DNA of 64,000 nucleotides from Pyronema omphalodes (Eukaryota > Ascomycota > Pezizomycetes > Pezizales > Pyronemataceae). Location of the stretch: assembly GCA_024516155.1 (NCBI GenBank), contig JAJJXM010000054.1, positions 186,001 to 250,000 of the forward strand, read 5' to 3'. The translations under genes and the position numbers were made by a program. Each line of letters begins with the position of its first letter. The first letter of the stretch is position 1. The notes below the pieces were generated by a model, which was not told where the DNA came from, did no database searches, and worked only from the letters and a program-made list of their open reading frames with translations. Shown in pieces: positions 11,001 through 21,620 of the stretch.

Positions 11001-11994
11001 GTGTCATGAGTTTCTTAGTTTCACGAAGCTCCGGGGTCCACCATCTCTTTGCTCGGGGGGAGTGTTGGATCATCGGGGTTGAGGACTGGGCAGCCTGTTG
11101 GATTGTGAGTTGAAGCGAGGCTGCCCATTCGTCTAGGTTGGCGTGAGTTGGGTTTTGTTGGAGTATTCTCCATCGGGGATTGAGGTTGGAGGAGAGTTTC
11201 GTGAGGGCTTCCGCGAACTCATCCCAGTTTGTCCGTTTCCAATTCAGTCGAGGGGTGAGGTTGGTGTAGTCCACATCTGGGTGTTGAGAACGAATCTGGA
11301 AACGCACGACCTCGTGGTCTGAGCCCGTCGTGGCTTCTTCGTCCACACACCAGTTTTGTACTTCTTCGTGCATTGCCGGGGAGGAGAGAGTTAGATCGAG
11401 GACTGATGATCCACGGCCTGTCTTGAAGTGGTAGGTTGGTGTATCTGGGGTGTTTGCCAGATGCCATCCTTCGTTCTCGATCAGGTTCACTAACTCATCC
11501 GCTCGGGCAATGCGTTTGAGGTGGCTGTTCCATAAGGGGTGGTGGGCGTTCATATCTCCTGTGATTACGCACCGATTGGGTAGGGAAAGGGGGGTGAGGG
11601 ATCTCGGAATGGTGTATAGTTTCGTTTGGGGGTCCCATTCGTTGTAGATGTTGATGAGGTAGAAGGAGGGGATGAGTGGAGTTTGTACCTCCAGGATCTG
11701 GATGTCGGGGTCGGGGCAAATGTCAGGGCGGGGGGTGACGTGGAGGAAGGGGTTTAGGCGGGTCACGTACGCCGCCGTCCTGACAGTTGCGCCATTGTGG
11801 GCAGGGGGGTAGATGGTGATGAAGTTTGGGTGGGTAGTTACAAAACGAGGGTCTTTAATGTTTGCTTCTTGGATGAGGATTATATCCGCTGTGGGGCCAG
11901 CAGAGTTTAGTAATGTGTTTAGAGCGTTACTGCTCCTATTAATATTGGGGGATATGATATTTATGGTGGCTGCTGATTTTTCCTGTCTATGCAT
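8003..11994 (-). pseudogene. LINE ORF2: endonuclease, reverse transcriptase, RNase H
   Basis: Starts at ATG 11994, overlapping the ORF1 stop by 8 nt. The apurinic-type endonuclease (about 11990-10730) shows IQEANI, ITGDMNAHHPLW, LDLTLSS and SDHEVV. The RT (about 10673-9100) shows SYRPIALLN-like AYRPIALLN, FLDVRGAFDNV, GIPQGSPASPILF and the catalytic YIDD. RNase H (about 9000-8600) shows AYTHGSQLEGCTGAGFYI, DAELKAIEE, FTDNQAA and GNEEADRLAKHA. Two frame changes occur, near G runs 10688-10722 and 9082-9090. The first RNase H catalytic residue is His, where TDGS is expected. The C-terminal part carries Cys/His-rich LINE tail motifs. Confidence 0.88.
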
Positions 11995-13790
11995 CGGTGA
12001 TCATAGCGGAGTCAGCGTGTTGGTCGGGAAGGGTTGGGCGGGTGGATCGAGTCTTGTCCCATGACGCTCTCACTATCGCGAGTCTTACAGGGCATTTAGG
12101 ATGGAATGCCGGGTGGTTCACATCATTCTGTTGCTCGGATGTGCAGTTGAAGCATTTGGGAGGGGAGTGGGCACAGCTTTTGCCGGCTCGGGTGGGGCAT
12201 TCTGGGCAGCGGTGGAGATCAGTTGGGTGGGGTTCGGCGCAGAGAGCGCACACTGGGCTTGCGGTGTTGGGGCAGATGGCGTGGTGGTGGCCGAAGCGGA
12301 GGCAACGGCGGCACTGATCGGTTGGTCGGGCCGAGTGATACTCGGTGACCTTGCGGGGTTCATACCGGATGATTACCTTCGTGCGTTTGAGCCTTCGGGC
12401 GTCATCGGCAGAGGTTAGTGCAATCATCACGCTAGAGGCCGTCTTGCCAATTCTCTTGTCTGGGTGTGTAATATATCTGGGGGGTTGGGTGAGGTGTACA
12501 GCGCTGTTGCGCTCTATTTCAGCTTGAAGGGCTGTCATACCTTCGGGGGTGTCAGGGAAGACGTCAAGGGGAATGCTGTGGACAGTTAATTTGTGCCACT
12601 TTTCAGCTATGCGGGGGTTGTTAAGGGTCATATGCACAGACTGTGCGGCCTCGTGCATCAGGGGTAGGAATTGGGTGACTTCACTTTGGGTGTTGTTGGG
12701 GGGGAAGGTCAGGATGAGGCTCCCGCTGGGACTTTTCCGAACGGTCACCACATTGATGTGGGGGGGAGCCTCCGCGTCACGTAGCGCCCGATTGATCTTG
12801 TTGCCTACCTGGACCTTGGTATCGTCCGTAAGGTTTTCGGGGTCGGGGCATGGGATGACGACGCTTACAGGGCGGGGGTTTGGTTCTTTGGGGGGGTTTC
12901 TACAGGGGGCGGGGGGGTTGGGTGGGGAGGATGCGGGGGCGGGGTTCTTTCTGGTGGCGGCGTTTTGTGGGTTGTCGTTGAATAGCCTACCAGCGACATT
13001 GGGGCCTGTCCAGGCCGCTTCACTTGTGGGGGGGGGGAAATACGGGGGAGGGGGGCACGGGGATGTTATTCTTGGTGAGGGCTTCCTCTGCTGCGAAGCA
13101 GCGGGTCTTCCAGTAGTTGATGAGGGCAGCAGATTGGGCAGTGTCAGGGGAATTGGGGAGGGGGGAGGGTTCTTTCGGGGCGGAAGGCTTGTAGTTTGGG
13201 ACCAGAGTCCGGAGCATGTCTTGGGTTTCGAGCATGATTGCTCTGTCCCTGTCCATCGTGCGGAATGCCTTTGTAATTCGTTCGTTCGTGTGGCGGTCGG
13301 TCTCGCGAGCGCCGTCGGCGTAGGTGGCCACTGCTGATAGGAGGCGTTCGGCGATGGTGACGGGTAGAGTCATCGTTTCGGCGCGGGGTTCGGTGCGGGA
13401 GGTCTGGAGGGCGTCTGCAATCCCGGATTCGTACACGAGTGCACTCTCGGAGGAGGCGTCGGTGGTGGACGGAGCGGCTCGTTTGAGGGGGTTGACGGTC
13501 AGGGCGGGCGTGTCACGTAGGCGAATGGTGTGTTGCGTGCGGGGAGACGTGATCGGGGGGGCTCTGTTCCTGGGGGTCGGTTCGGGAGTGGCGGTGCGAC
13601 GAATTGGTGAGGGAGTGGGAGATGCGTCTTCCATTTCGCTTAATTCAGAAGAGTCCAGGTACATTTCGTCATTGATGTCACGTGCGCCGTGCGGCTCTGC
13701 GTTGGCGTGACTGCCGAGGGAGGCCGTCATGAGGGGGTGTTTGTCGGGGGGGATCGGTTTCTTCCTCGCCACAGAGGATCGGGGGCCCAT
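11987..13790 (-). pseudogene. LINE ORF1 (nucleic-acid-binding protein)
   Basis: About 600 codons in two frames. The first, from ATG 13790, is rich in Ser/Pro/Thr with a central charged helical segment. It reaches a stop at 13020 directly after a ten-base G run (13028-13037). The second frame (to 11987) contains a mixed alpha/beta segment and then clustered zinc knuckles (CRRCLRFGHHHAIC, CALCAEPHPTDLHRC, CFNCTSEQ) typical of LINE ORF1 proteins that bind element RNA. A single-base slip in the G run would rejoin the frames. Confidence 0.8.
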
Positions 13791-14101
13791 CGGTGCTTGA
13801 GATGATGCGGGGGGGGCTGCTAGAGATAGATTTGACGTGGAGTTCGACGAGAGAGATGGTTGTGGTGATGGGGTGTTGATGGATGCCTGAGTCGGGGGGC
13901 TGCTGCAGAGTCCGAATCTCTGTCTTCACCGTTTGCACGACGAAAACGAGGGGACCTGATCTGAAGTCGCGGCGACTAGGTAATTCGAGCGAGCTAAAGA
14001 CGATGCCGCACGAAAATCTGAGGATTTCCGTGTGGTTGTGGCTGTAGCTGGGGGGGGGGGGGGTCGAACTCGAGGTGTTTTTTGAGTGATGTGGTGTGAT
14101 G
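13791..14101 (-). other. LINE 5' untranslated region
   Basis: About 310 bp between the 5' end at the TSD and the ORF1 ATG. It holds a long G run on the plus strand (near 14051-14063) and no convincing ORF. LINE promoters usually lie in this region, but no motif is identifiable. Confidence 0.6.
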
Positions 14102-14113
14102 AGAATCTGGAAT

Positions 14114-15882
14114 ATTTCACTTCGACAAAGCTCTTGAACCGCCGTCAAGCCCGTTGGTCCCAGTTCTTGTCTCAGTTTAATTTTAAGATTGTTTACCGCC
14201 CCGGTACCGCAGGCGGTAAACCAGACGCACTGACTCGTCGATCCGGAGATCTGCCTAAAGAGGGGGATGAACGCTCCCTAGAGAACCACACAACGATCAT
14301 TAAGCCCGAGAATATCCTTCACGTTGCGGCTGTTACCCCCAGTAATCAACAAACAATAACGAATTCGCAACAAACCGTAATACCGGACCCACAACAAACA
14401 AACCCCACCTTATCCCAGCTCTTCACGGAAGCCTACGAGAAAGACCCATTCCCCACTAAGGTTATTGAAATGCTAAACAATAACACTCGTTATTGTAAAG
14501 ACATTACATTAGCTGAATGTACAGTAAACAATAACCGTTTACTTTACCGGGGATGTTTATGGGTCCCGAATTACGAACCCCTACGATTACACCTAATGCA
14601 ACAACACCACGACTCTCCTACGGCTGGACACCCAGGAAGATCTAAAACATTAGAATACCTCTCAAGAACCTATACGTGGCCCCAGATGAGGACAGACGTG
14701 GAAAGATATATTCGAAATTGTCACACCTGCCAACGTTCGAAACCTACCAGACATGCCCCGGTTGGTATCCTACGTCCACTACCTATTCCAGAAAGACCCT
14801 GGCAGGACATATCAATGGACTTCGTAACAGGATTACCGTGGTCCAATGGGTGTGATGCAATTTGGGTAGTTGTGGATAGATTAACCAAAGAACAACATCT
14901 GATTGCCTGTCGAACAGACATCGACGCAAAGGAATTATCGTCTTTGTTTATTACCCACATCTTTCGATTGCATGGACTCCCTCTTACCATTATCTCTGAT
15001 CGAGGACCCCAATTCGCTGCTTTGTTTTGGAAGAATCTCTGTCGACGTTTGGGAATCGAGCCTCGATTATCTACAGCATTCCATCCCCAAACGGACGGCC
15101 AAACAGAACGAATGAACGCCATTATGGAACAATACCTCCGAGCTCACGTCAACTATCTTCAAGACGATTGGGCTGACTGGTTACCATTAGCGGAATTCGC
15201 TGCGAATAACCAAGCATCCGAGACAACGGGAACTTCCCCGTTCTTTGCCAATAAAGGATTCGACCCCCGTTGCCAATTCGATTTACTTCCAGCAGCTACG
15301 AACGATGTAAACGATCGACGGGCCCTCACAACTTCGAAAAGCCTCGCCGAAATCCATAACCATTTACGAGCTGAGATCAACAGAGCTAATCTACGTTATC
15401 AAGAGAATGCCGATAAACATCGACTCCCGTCACCGAATTATCAGCCCGGAGATCTGGTATGGATGAATGCCCGTAATTGGAAAACCCGTCGACCCTCCCG
15501 GAAATTAGACAACAAACGTTACGGACCCCTCAAGATTATCGCCAAAGTATCCCCCTATGCCTATCGATTAGAACTACCTCCGACAATGAAATGTCACAAC
15601 GTTCAACATGTTTCCTTATTGGAACCCGCTGCGAATGACCCCTACCCCGGTCAACAATCAGACCCACCACCCCCGGTGGAAATCGACGGTGAAGACGAAT
15701 ACTTCATCGAAGCCATCCTCGACTCCCGAATTCACCGGAAGAAACTTCAGTATATGGTTAAATGGGTTGGATACGATATGCCCGATTGGGAACGCGCCGA
15801 ACTCCATTCCTACAGTAAAGCCGTTGACGACTTTCATAAAAAGTATCCCGATAAACCGGGACCCCTCCCCAACTTATCTTAG
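14114..15882 (+). pseudogene. pol of B1, 3' part: end of RNase H, integrase, chromodomain
   Basis: Resumes at the base after the right LINE TSD in the phase expected from 7470. In order: end of RNase H; integrase zinc domain (H-x-H, CHTC); integrase core with DFVTGLP, ISDRGPQF and TAFHPQTDGQTERMN (DD35E residues present); a GPY/F-like module; and a C-terminal chromodomain (EAILDSRIHRKKLQYMVKW). Open to the TAA at 15882. The chromodomain places the element among chromoviruses, whose integrases target histone-marked chromatin. Confidence 0.9.
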
Positions 15883-15907
15883 AAGTTACTTCGCCGGAGC
15901 TCAGTCC

Positions 15908-15921
15908 AAGAAGGGGGATCC
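15908..15921 (+). promoter_or_regulatory. B1 polypurine tract
   Basis: AAGAAGGGGGATCC abuts the 3' LTR start at 15922 and is the expected plus-strand primer. The same tract precedes the B2 3' LTR. Confidence 0.75.
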
Positions 15922-17060
15922 TGTCACGGCTCGAGAATTATTACCTTCCCCCTCCTCGTCATTCATTCACCTATTATCATTCGCTTCATTATCCAGCACT
16001 CGTTTGTTTATTTATTTCTATTATCCTTCGGTCTTCGATCATCACTCGTCACTCGCCTGGGTTAGGGTTACGCTCAATTCCCAAATTGTCAAAAAGGTCA
16101 CGTGACTTACCCCCAGGGTTAGGGGTCAGCTCAGATCCCTTTTCGGAAATTCCATACCTACGGTCTACCGATCATCTTATCCGATTAGATAAGATCGGTC
16201 ACGTGTTCTAATCAATAGTAGATCAGTATGCACGCGCACTGGTCTACTAATGTGCGCACACGTGACTAGGGCTAGGGCACGATCATCTTATCGATAAGAT
16301 AAGATCTAGTCATGTGACCTTATCAGTATTGCACCATCTTTCTAATCGCAGCTGATCTGGTTTCACGTGACTAGGGTTAGGGTTGCACCCGCACGCACAC
16401 AAACTAGGGTTAGGTTTGTGACCGTACGCGCACAGCTAGGGTTAGGGTTACGGACGCACGCGCACGATTAGGGTTACGGAAGCGCGCGCGTGACTACGCT
16501 TAGGGTTACGCTAGCGCGCACGCGAAGTACGCTACCGCGCACGCGAGTTACGCTATCGCGCACGAGAGATACGCTAACGAGCGCGCGACGAGGCTGTGCA
16601 CGCAAACACGCTAATTTGGTACGAACGCGTTAGCGCGTCTAGAACGCGCAACCGCGACCGCGTTGTTTACTTAGTTATTTTTCGGGAAAATTCTGCAAGT
16701 AGTGGCTCGGCGTGTAAGGAGGAAAAATTGTATATAAGAGGATTGTTTCTTTGCTTGTTTATTTTGTTTTTCTTTTCTCCTTACACAGTTATTTGTTTAT
16801 TTACAAATTCAAATACTTTGTCGAAATCTTTGTTTACGTCCTCGTTCTCGTCCCCGTCTTTGGATCTGTTTGTCCCTTGAAATCTTTGTTTATTTCCTTA
16901 ACTTCTAAACACAGAAAGTCTTTAAGTTGATGCTAGACACAGCTTAAGAGTTTCTAACGTTGACGTTATTATAAGGATATATCCATTGAACTCAAGAGTG
17001 AATAATTGAGAAGAGCCCTCAGGTTCTCCGTCAGCTATCTCTCCCTTGTTCGCCGTTACA
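15922..17060 (+). repeat. B1 3' LTR
   Basis: 1139 bp, same length as the 5' LTR. About six substitutions by eye, several of them C/T. Followed directly by the TSD ATAAT. Confidence 0.95.
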
Positions 17061-17065
17061 ATAAT

Positions 17066-17903
17066 GACATGTGAGTCATATATCTTATGAGTCGTCTTGA
17101 TCATAGATCTCCCTAGAGAATCTCGATTGCGAGTGAAGGAATCTGACATCATGAGGCATACCATGCCCTACCGGAGCGCACTGCCCCGTCACATTCCTGT
17201 GTACCGTCATTTGTCCCACCTGCGCGCACTTGCGCGCAGCCACACCCTGGTGTGTACGCAAACGCCGTCTTATCTTGCAGTTGGTAGTCATTGGCCTAAG
17301 GTCGCGTCATATCAGTTCCGTCCAACAGTTTCCCTGAGTGGTGTTCCTTGCTGCAGAACGTCGTCTCATGCTGATGCAATCTTGACCCTTGTCCTGCACA
17401 CCACTCCTGTTGGCTGACTAGACTCTGCCTTCTTCCTTGGCCGACTATCGGGACAACTCAGACCTCGGATGATCCCATTCGCCTGCCTTGCATGATCCTG
17501 AGAATTCCTTTCTCTTGCAAGCCCTCTGGTAGCCGTGCTTGGTGGAACACAGCCTCAAGTATAAGGAGGTGTCCCTTCGCCGTCGTCTTCTGTTCTCCAT
17601 CAGCGTCGTCTGTAGTTTTCTCATGGGTAAGTCGACACCCATGAGGTAAGTTGATACTCGTTCCCATCCATCTGTGATCCTCCCAAACTGACAGTGAATA
17701 ACAGGTAGCGACGCCTCGGGCCGGGATCCTCATGAGGTCCTTTCGGAAAGTCACGAATCACCTGACGTGGCTAGCTGGAGCTCCTCAGGGGGTTCCGGCC
17801 CGGGAATACTAACCTTATTATTCATTCTCCTGTCGAGTTTGCCATGTTCTCTAAATGTTATACATGTTACCTATTCTATACTCACACAATATAGGGTGTG
17901 ACA
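17066..17903 (-). repeat. A1 5' LTR, outer piece
   Basis: Continuation of the A1 LTR after B1, ending at 17903 with the TGTCAC terminus (minus strand). With 2503-3022 it makes one full family A LTR. The GTGACGTGGC-type and other U3 segments match A2 with small differences. Confidence 0.9.
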
Positions 17904-17916
17904 GAGGCGCTCTGAC
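17904..17916. other. 13-bp remnant of the pre-insertion locus
   Basis: The only non-element DNA between A1 and C1. Its last five bases, CTGAC (17912-17916), are the left target duplication of C1; the right copy reads CCGAC (33177-33181). The first bases should hold the A1 target duplication. Confidence 0.7.
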
Positions 17917-18454
17917 TGTCACGGCTCCAGCATCGTCACCCGTATTCTGGATTGCCTTAGCCTGCACAGTCATAGAGCGCAGCTGCAGGGCTGCGCCACA
18001 TCACATGTCAGCACCAGCTCAGCCACCCTCGCAGCCGCAACACACTAGTTGTCCTTTCCTTACCACCTTCCTTGTCTGTCTTAGTTATCTTAGTTCGTTT
18101 CATTGGCACAAGCGTCACATTGTTATCACACGCATTAGGCTCTTGGCTTCTTTGTTTAGGTTCTTGGCTCGGTTGAAAACCCTGTTAGGGTTTGGGTTGT
18201 TCTTAGGAGGATTTGTGTATATAAGGAGGGCTCTCCCTCCGCTCTGTCTGTTTCCTTTTCTTTCTTCTTTACAGAACGTCTTGTCCAGTTAGCAATCTAG
18301 TTACCTTGACAACTCCTCCTCCTCCAGCCTTGTCTTCGTCTTGACCTCTGCCTCCTCCTTCCAGTATCTCCTCCTCTTGCTCTACGTTCCTGTTCCTGCC
18401 CTCTGTCCTGAACACTGCGTACCTTGGACGTTCCCTCGAGCCTGTCCCGTTACA
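17917..18454 (+). repeat. C1 5' LTR
   Basis: 538 bp, TGTCACGGCTCC to CGTTACA. TATATAA at 18218-18224 is followed by a C/T-rich initiator-like stretch. Shares its first 11 bases and its last seven with family B, so the two families are related at their LTR ends. Confidence 0.93.
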
Positions 18455-18465
18455 TTACGTTCTGT
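18218..18465 (+). promoter_or_regulatory. C1 TATA box, self-priming segment and primer site
   Basis: TATATAA (18218-18224) lies 53 nt upstream of ACAGAACGT (18271-18279). That 9-mer is the exact complement of ACGTTCTGT (18457-18465), which begins 2 nt after the LTR end. The arrangement parallels families A and B. Priming by the transcript 5' end is inferred. Confidence 0.62.
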
Positions 18466-18634
18466 CGAACAAATCTCCAACCTACGCAGTCCATAGACTT
18501 TGAACCCCAGAACAAACCACCAAGAGTGTCTTTATTCTTGCCGAGTTGCTGCTGTGTATTCCGATCTTCGCTTGCGAATTTGAAGAATACATGACACTGC
18601 CAGTCAAGATAACTGCCTCCTGTAGTCATTGTTC

Positions 18635-18865
18635 ATGAACAAAGTAGCTTGGGTCCGCGAATTCGAATCTGCCTTGATCAGTCCAGAACACCTGTTCTTC
18701 AGATTTGGTATCCCGACCTCCTACTACGAAGACGCCCAGATCGCCCTCCAGCTTGCCAAAGAATACGGCTATCTAGCAATCCTGTGGAAATACCAACCAC
18801 CGTCAACCTCCGGAAGCTCCAGCTCAATGCTGTTTACCCTCACTGTCCCAGTACCCCGCCACTAA
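18635..18865 (+). CDS. Conserved small leader ORF upstream of gag (C1)
   Basis: 76 residues from ATG 18635 to TAA 18863-18865, in frame with gag, whose ATG starts at 18869, 3 nt after the stop. It contains Trp-x2-Glu-Phe near the start and EDAQIALQLAKEYGY in the middle, related to the family B leader ORF. A Ser-rich tail follows. It is nearly identical in C2 (41249-41479). No domain is recognised. The tiny stop-to-start gap suits reinitiation of translation at gag. Confidence 0.6.
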   Translation: MNKVAWVREFESALISPEHLFFRFGIPTSYYEDAQIALQLAKEYGYLAILWKYQPPSTSGSSSSMLFTLTVPVPRH

Positions 18866-18868
18866 ATC

Positions 18869-20011
18869 ATGCCTGTCCACAAAACCTTCACCGATGAGCT
18901 CTGGGCTAGCATCCAAGATGCTTCTACTGTCACCGCCTTCGACCCCACAATCGGTCCGGTCAACTTTGTCCGCAACCTCTGTGGTCATGTTCTCAACGCC
19001 CCTGACCATGTCCTGCCCGATCCCGCCCCAGAACCTGATGTTGACCCCAACCAACCAACCCTGGCTGAGGAAACTGCTCGGGCCAATGCTGCGGAAGCCG
19101 AACTCTCCCGACAACGCGAAATCATCACCCGCCTCCTTGCTGCCCCACAGCCTGCGGGCCAGGGTGAGAAACTCCCTGATGCACCTTTGTATGATGGCTT
19201 CAGGGATGAACTCCGAGCATTTGTCACCCACCTACGCCTCAAGCTCCTCAGTGACCAGGGTCGCTACCCCACTGCCAGACAACGTGTTGCCTATGCTGTG
19301 GGACACCTCCGAGGTCGTGCCATGCAACAACTAATCCCCTTCATCCGCGAAGATGGCGAAACGGCATCCCTGGGCGATGTTGAAGATGTTATCAGGATCC
19401 TTCAGGCTACCTTTGGCGATCCCGATGCAGCTGCAACCGCCAGACACAAGCTCCAGGCCCTCCGACAAGGCAAAAAGGAGTTCTCAGCCTACTACGCTGA
19501 GTTCTCTAGGTTGGTCTCTGAACTTAACTGGGATGAACGTGCCACCATGGATGCTCTTCGCAATGGCCTGTCCATTGAGATTCTTGAGAAACTCATTGGG
19601 GTACCCCCTGCTACCAATCTCCGCACCTTCGTCGACCAGTGTCAACACCTGGACTCCCAGATCCGTGCCATCGATAATCTGCGAAAGTTGAGAACTGGTT
19701 CCCGCACTACCAGTCACGCCACACCCCGTGCAGCCCCACCCGCCTTCGCTCCTGCACCCGCTCAACGACCTGCTCCGCCCAGCACACCCTACTACGGACC
19801 TGCCCCCATGGACCTCTCTGCGAATCGACGCAAGATTACACCCCAGGAACGCGCTGCTCGCCTAGCTGAAGGCCGCTGCCTCTACTGTGGTGGACATGGA
19901 CACATGGCTGCAGCCTGCCCGAATAAACCGGCCACCCTTCGTGCTGCAGCAGTTGCACCTAACCCAGTTCCGGAGACTCCCCTCTCTGACGAGGAGTCGG
20001 GAAATGCCTAG
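18869..20011 (+). CDS. gag of C1
   Basis: 380-residue Gag, open throughout. The N-terminal region has an acidic Pro-rich part and an Ala/Glu-rich helical segment. The gag core (about 100-270) carries FGDPDAAATARHKL and EFSAYYAEFSRL, very like family B. A Pro/Ala-rich linker leads to one CCHC knuckle (CLYCGGHGHMAAAC). Ends three codons after a slippery heptamer. C2 holds a close copy. Confidence 0.9.
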   Translation: MPVHKTFTDELWASIQDASTVTAFDPTIGPVNFVRNLCGHVLNAPDHVLPDPAPEPDVDPNQPTLAEETARANAAEAELSRQREIITRLLAAPQPAGQGEKLPDAPLYDGFRDELRAFVTHLRLKLLSDQGRYPTARQRVAYAVGHLRGRAMQQLIPFIREDGETASLGDVEDVIRILQATFGDPDAAATARHKLQALRQGKKEFSAYYAEFSRLVSELNWDERATMDALRNGLSIEILEKLIGVPPATNLRTFVDQCQHLDSQIRAIDNLRKLRTGSRTTSHATPRAAPPAFAPAPAQRPAPPSTPYYGPAPMDLSANRRKITPQERAARLAEGRCLYCGGHGHMAAACPNKPATLRAAAVAPNPVPETPLSDEESGNA

Positions 20012-20044
20012 ACCAGCCGAACATAGATGGCTATGCTGCTGGTC
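19999..20044 (+). promoter_or_regulatory. -1 frameshift signal, gag-pol of C1
   Basis: Heptamer G-GGA-AAT (19999-20005) is in phase with gag. A 5-nt spacer leads to stem GACCAGC (20011-20017) pairing with GCTGGTC (20038-20044). The gag TAG is at 20009-20011. Same geometry as C2 and, with a different stem, family B. Confidence 0.75.
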
Positions 20045-20089
20045 ACTCTCTTTTGTTGTCTTCATTTAGTTGGAAAGTACCTGGTCCTG
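20006..20089 (+). pseudogene. First 84 bases of pol of C1, cut by A2
   Basis: The pol frame after the frameshift site runs to TCCTG (20085-20089), the A2 target duplication, and resumes at 28995. Confidence 0.8.
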
Positions 20090-21449
20090 TGTGAACCTGG
20101 GTATTGAGGCTTTCAATACAGAGGCTTTTCCGATCAGTTGGTGCTTCGTTCGAAAGATATTTCACTAATAGATTTTTCTCAAGAAGCCAGGAAGTTAACT
20201 AATCGATCACAGGCCGAATAAACTTAAGGGTCTCGTCCTGAGGTATTTGGTGTAGAATAGTAATGTCGTAACAAGAGATCAAGTTGCTGATGCCAGAGGA
20301 GACGGTGGGAAGACTTAGGGTCTTTTATAGACTTTCGTCTACAAGTTCGCCCAGACTTCCCAAGGGAACCAACTTCCAAACTAAGCTTAGGAGATAAGAC
20401 GTGAGTCAATCCTGTGACAAATCTGCTGATGGCTCGCACCATGCTGCATGCGCAATTATATTAATTGCTCACTTGCATGATGACCTTCGTGTCAGATCAA
20501 TCCTTGACATTCCTCGCCGTGCTACCACACCTTCCAATCAGGTATTGGGGTTAAGCGCCTAGTAGAGGGTTACTCCACTTGAGCGCATAATGCAGCGACT
20601 CCTCTGATAATGACATGTGAGTCATATATCTTATGAGTCGTTTTGATCATAGATCTCCCTAGAGAATCTCGATTGCGAGTGAAGGAATCTGACATCATAA
20701 GGCAGACTATGCCTTACCGGAGCGCACTGCCCCGTCACATTCCTGTGTGATGTCATAACAGCCCCACCTGCGCGCACTTGCGCGCAGCCACACCCTGGTG
20801 TGTACGCAAACGCCGTCTTATCTTGCAGTTGGTAGTCATTGGCCTAAGGTCGCGTCATATCAGTTCCATCCAACAGTTTCCCTGAGTGGTGTTCCTTGCT
20901 GCAGGACGTCATCTCATGCTAACGCAATCTTGACCCTTGTCCTGAGCTCCACTCCTGTTGGCTGACTAGACTCTGCCTTGTTCCTTGGCCGACTATCCGC
21001 CCAACTCAGACCTCGGATGATCCTATTCGTCTGCCTTGCACTATCCTGAGAATTCCCTTCTCTTGCAAGCCCTCTGGTAGCCGTGCTTGGTGGAACACAA
21101 CCTCAAGTATAAGGAGGTGTCCTTTCGCCGTCGTCTTCTGTCTCCATCAGCGTCGTCTGTAGTCTTCTCATGGGTAAGTCGACACCCATGAGGTAAGTTG
21201 TTCCTCGTTCCCATCCATCTGTGATCCTCCCAAACTGACAGTGAATAACAGGTAGCGACGCCTCGGGCCGGGATCCTCGTGAGGTCCTTTCGGAAAGTCA
21301 CGAATCACGTGACGTGGCTAGCTGGAGCTCCTGAGGGGGTTCCGGCCCGGGATACTAACCTTATTATTCATTCTCCTGTCGAGTTTGCCATGTTCTCTAA
21401 ATGTTATACATGTTACCTATTCTATACTCACACAATATAGGGTGTGACA
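20090..21449 (-). repeat. A2 3' LTR
   Basis: 1360 bp; on the plus strand it runs from TGTGAACC to GGTGTGACA. Seen identical to 27630-28989 at a constant offset of 7540. Confidence 0.95.
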
Positions 21450-21462
21450 CCACCTCCCCCCT
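21450..21462 (-). promoter_or_regulatory. A2 polypurine tract
   Basis: On the minus strand AGGGGGGAGGTGG abuts the 3' LTR, as expected for the plus-strand primer. Confidence 0.75.
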
Positions 21463-21620
21463 GTTCAAGCTTCGTCCCGAAGCAAGTAGCTTATCATTCT
21501 GTGATCGCACCTCGCCGTAGCCAAGTGACTTAGTGATCATATATGGATGTAGTCCTCCAGCCCCTACATCCTACTACCAACTCGACCTAATGAAAACCTC
21601 GTGGGGAAAAACATTAAGCC

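Larger units (their letters stand above)
7471..14101 (-). mobile_element. Tad-clade-like non-LTR retrotransposon (LINE) inserted in B1 pol
   Basis: A minus-strand LINE of about 6.6 kb. The 3' poly(A) appears as a run of about 30 T at 7471-7500. A 12-bp target duplication AGAATCTGGAAT flanks it (7459-7470 and 14102-14113). It has two overlapping genes: ORF1 with CCHC/CCCC knuckles, and ORF2 with endonuclease, reverse transcriptase and RNase H. That order, with an RNase H in a fungal LINE, is typical of the Tad1 clade. It is much more GC-rich than the flanking element. Frames are broken at long G runs and one RNase H catalytic residue is lost, so this copy looks inactive unless the G-run errors are assembly artefacts. 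Confidence 0.92.
3023..17060 (+). mobile_element. Ty3/Gypsy family B, copy B1 (inserted in A1 LTR, itself split by a LINE)
   Basis: A complete LTR retrotransposon with 1139-bp LTRs at 3023-4161 and 15922-17060, ends TGTCACGG and CGTTACA, and a perfect 5-bp TSD ATAAT (3018-3022, 17061-17065). Order: LTR, primer site, small leader ORF, gag, pol with C-terminal chromodomain, polypurine tract, LTR. It is split by the LINE at 7471-14101; without the LINE the element is about 7.4 kb. About six LTR-to-LTR substitutions were counted by eye. A nonsense codon at 6027 and the LINE make it non-functional. Confidence 0.95.
1..17903 (-). mobile_element. Ty3/Gypsy family A, copy A1 (left end outside window, split by B1)
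   Basis: A family A retrotransposon read on the minus strand. Visible parts are the start of pol (1-208), gag (193-2382), the leader, and the 5' LTR in two pieces (2503-3022 and 17066-17903). The pieces rejoin exactly when element B1 is removed; the 5-bp ATAAT at 3018-3022 and 17061-17065 is the B1 duplication. The joined LTR is about 1358 bp, against 1360 bp in the complete copy A2 (20090-28989). The outer edge is the TGTCAC end at 17903. Its own TSD cannot be checked because the far end lies outside the window. Gag carries one in-frame stop, so this copy looks inactive. Confidence 0.9.

Noticed and set aside
1..17908. Target duplication for A1 (GAGGC at 17904-17908)
   Set aside because: The other end of A1 is outside the window, so the duplication cannot be tested.
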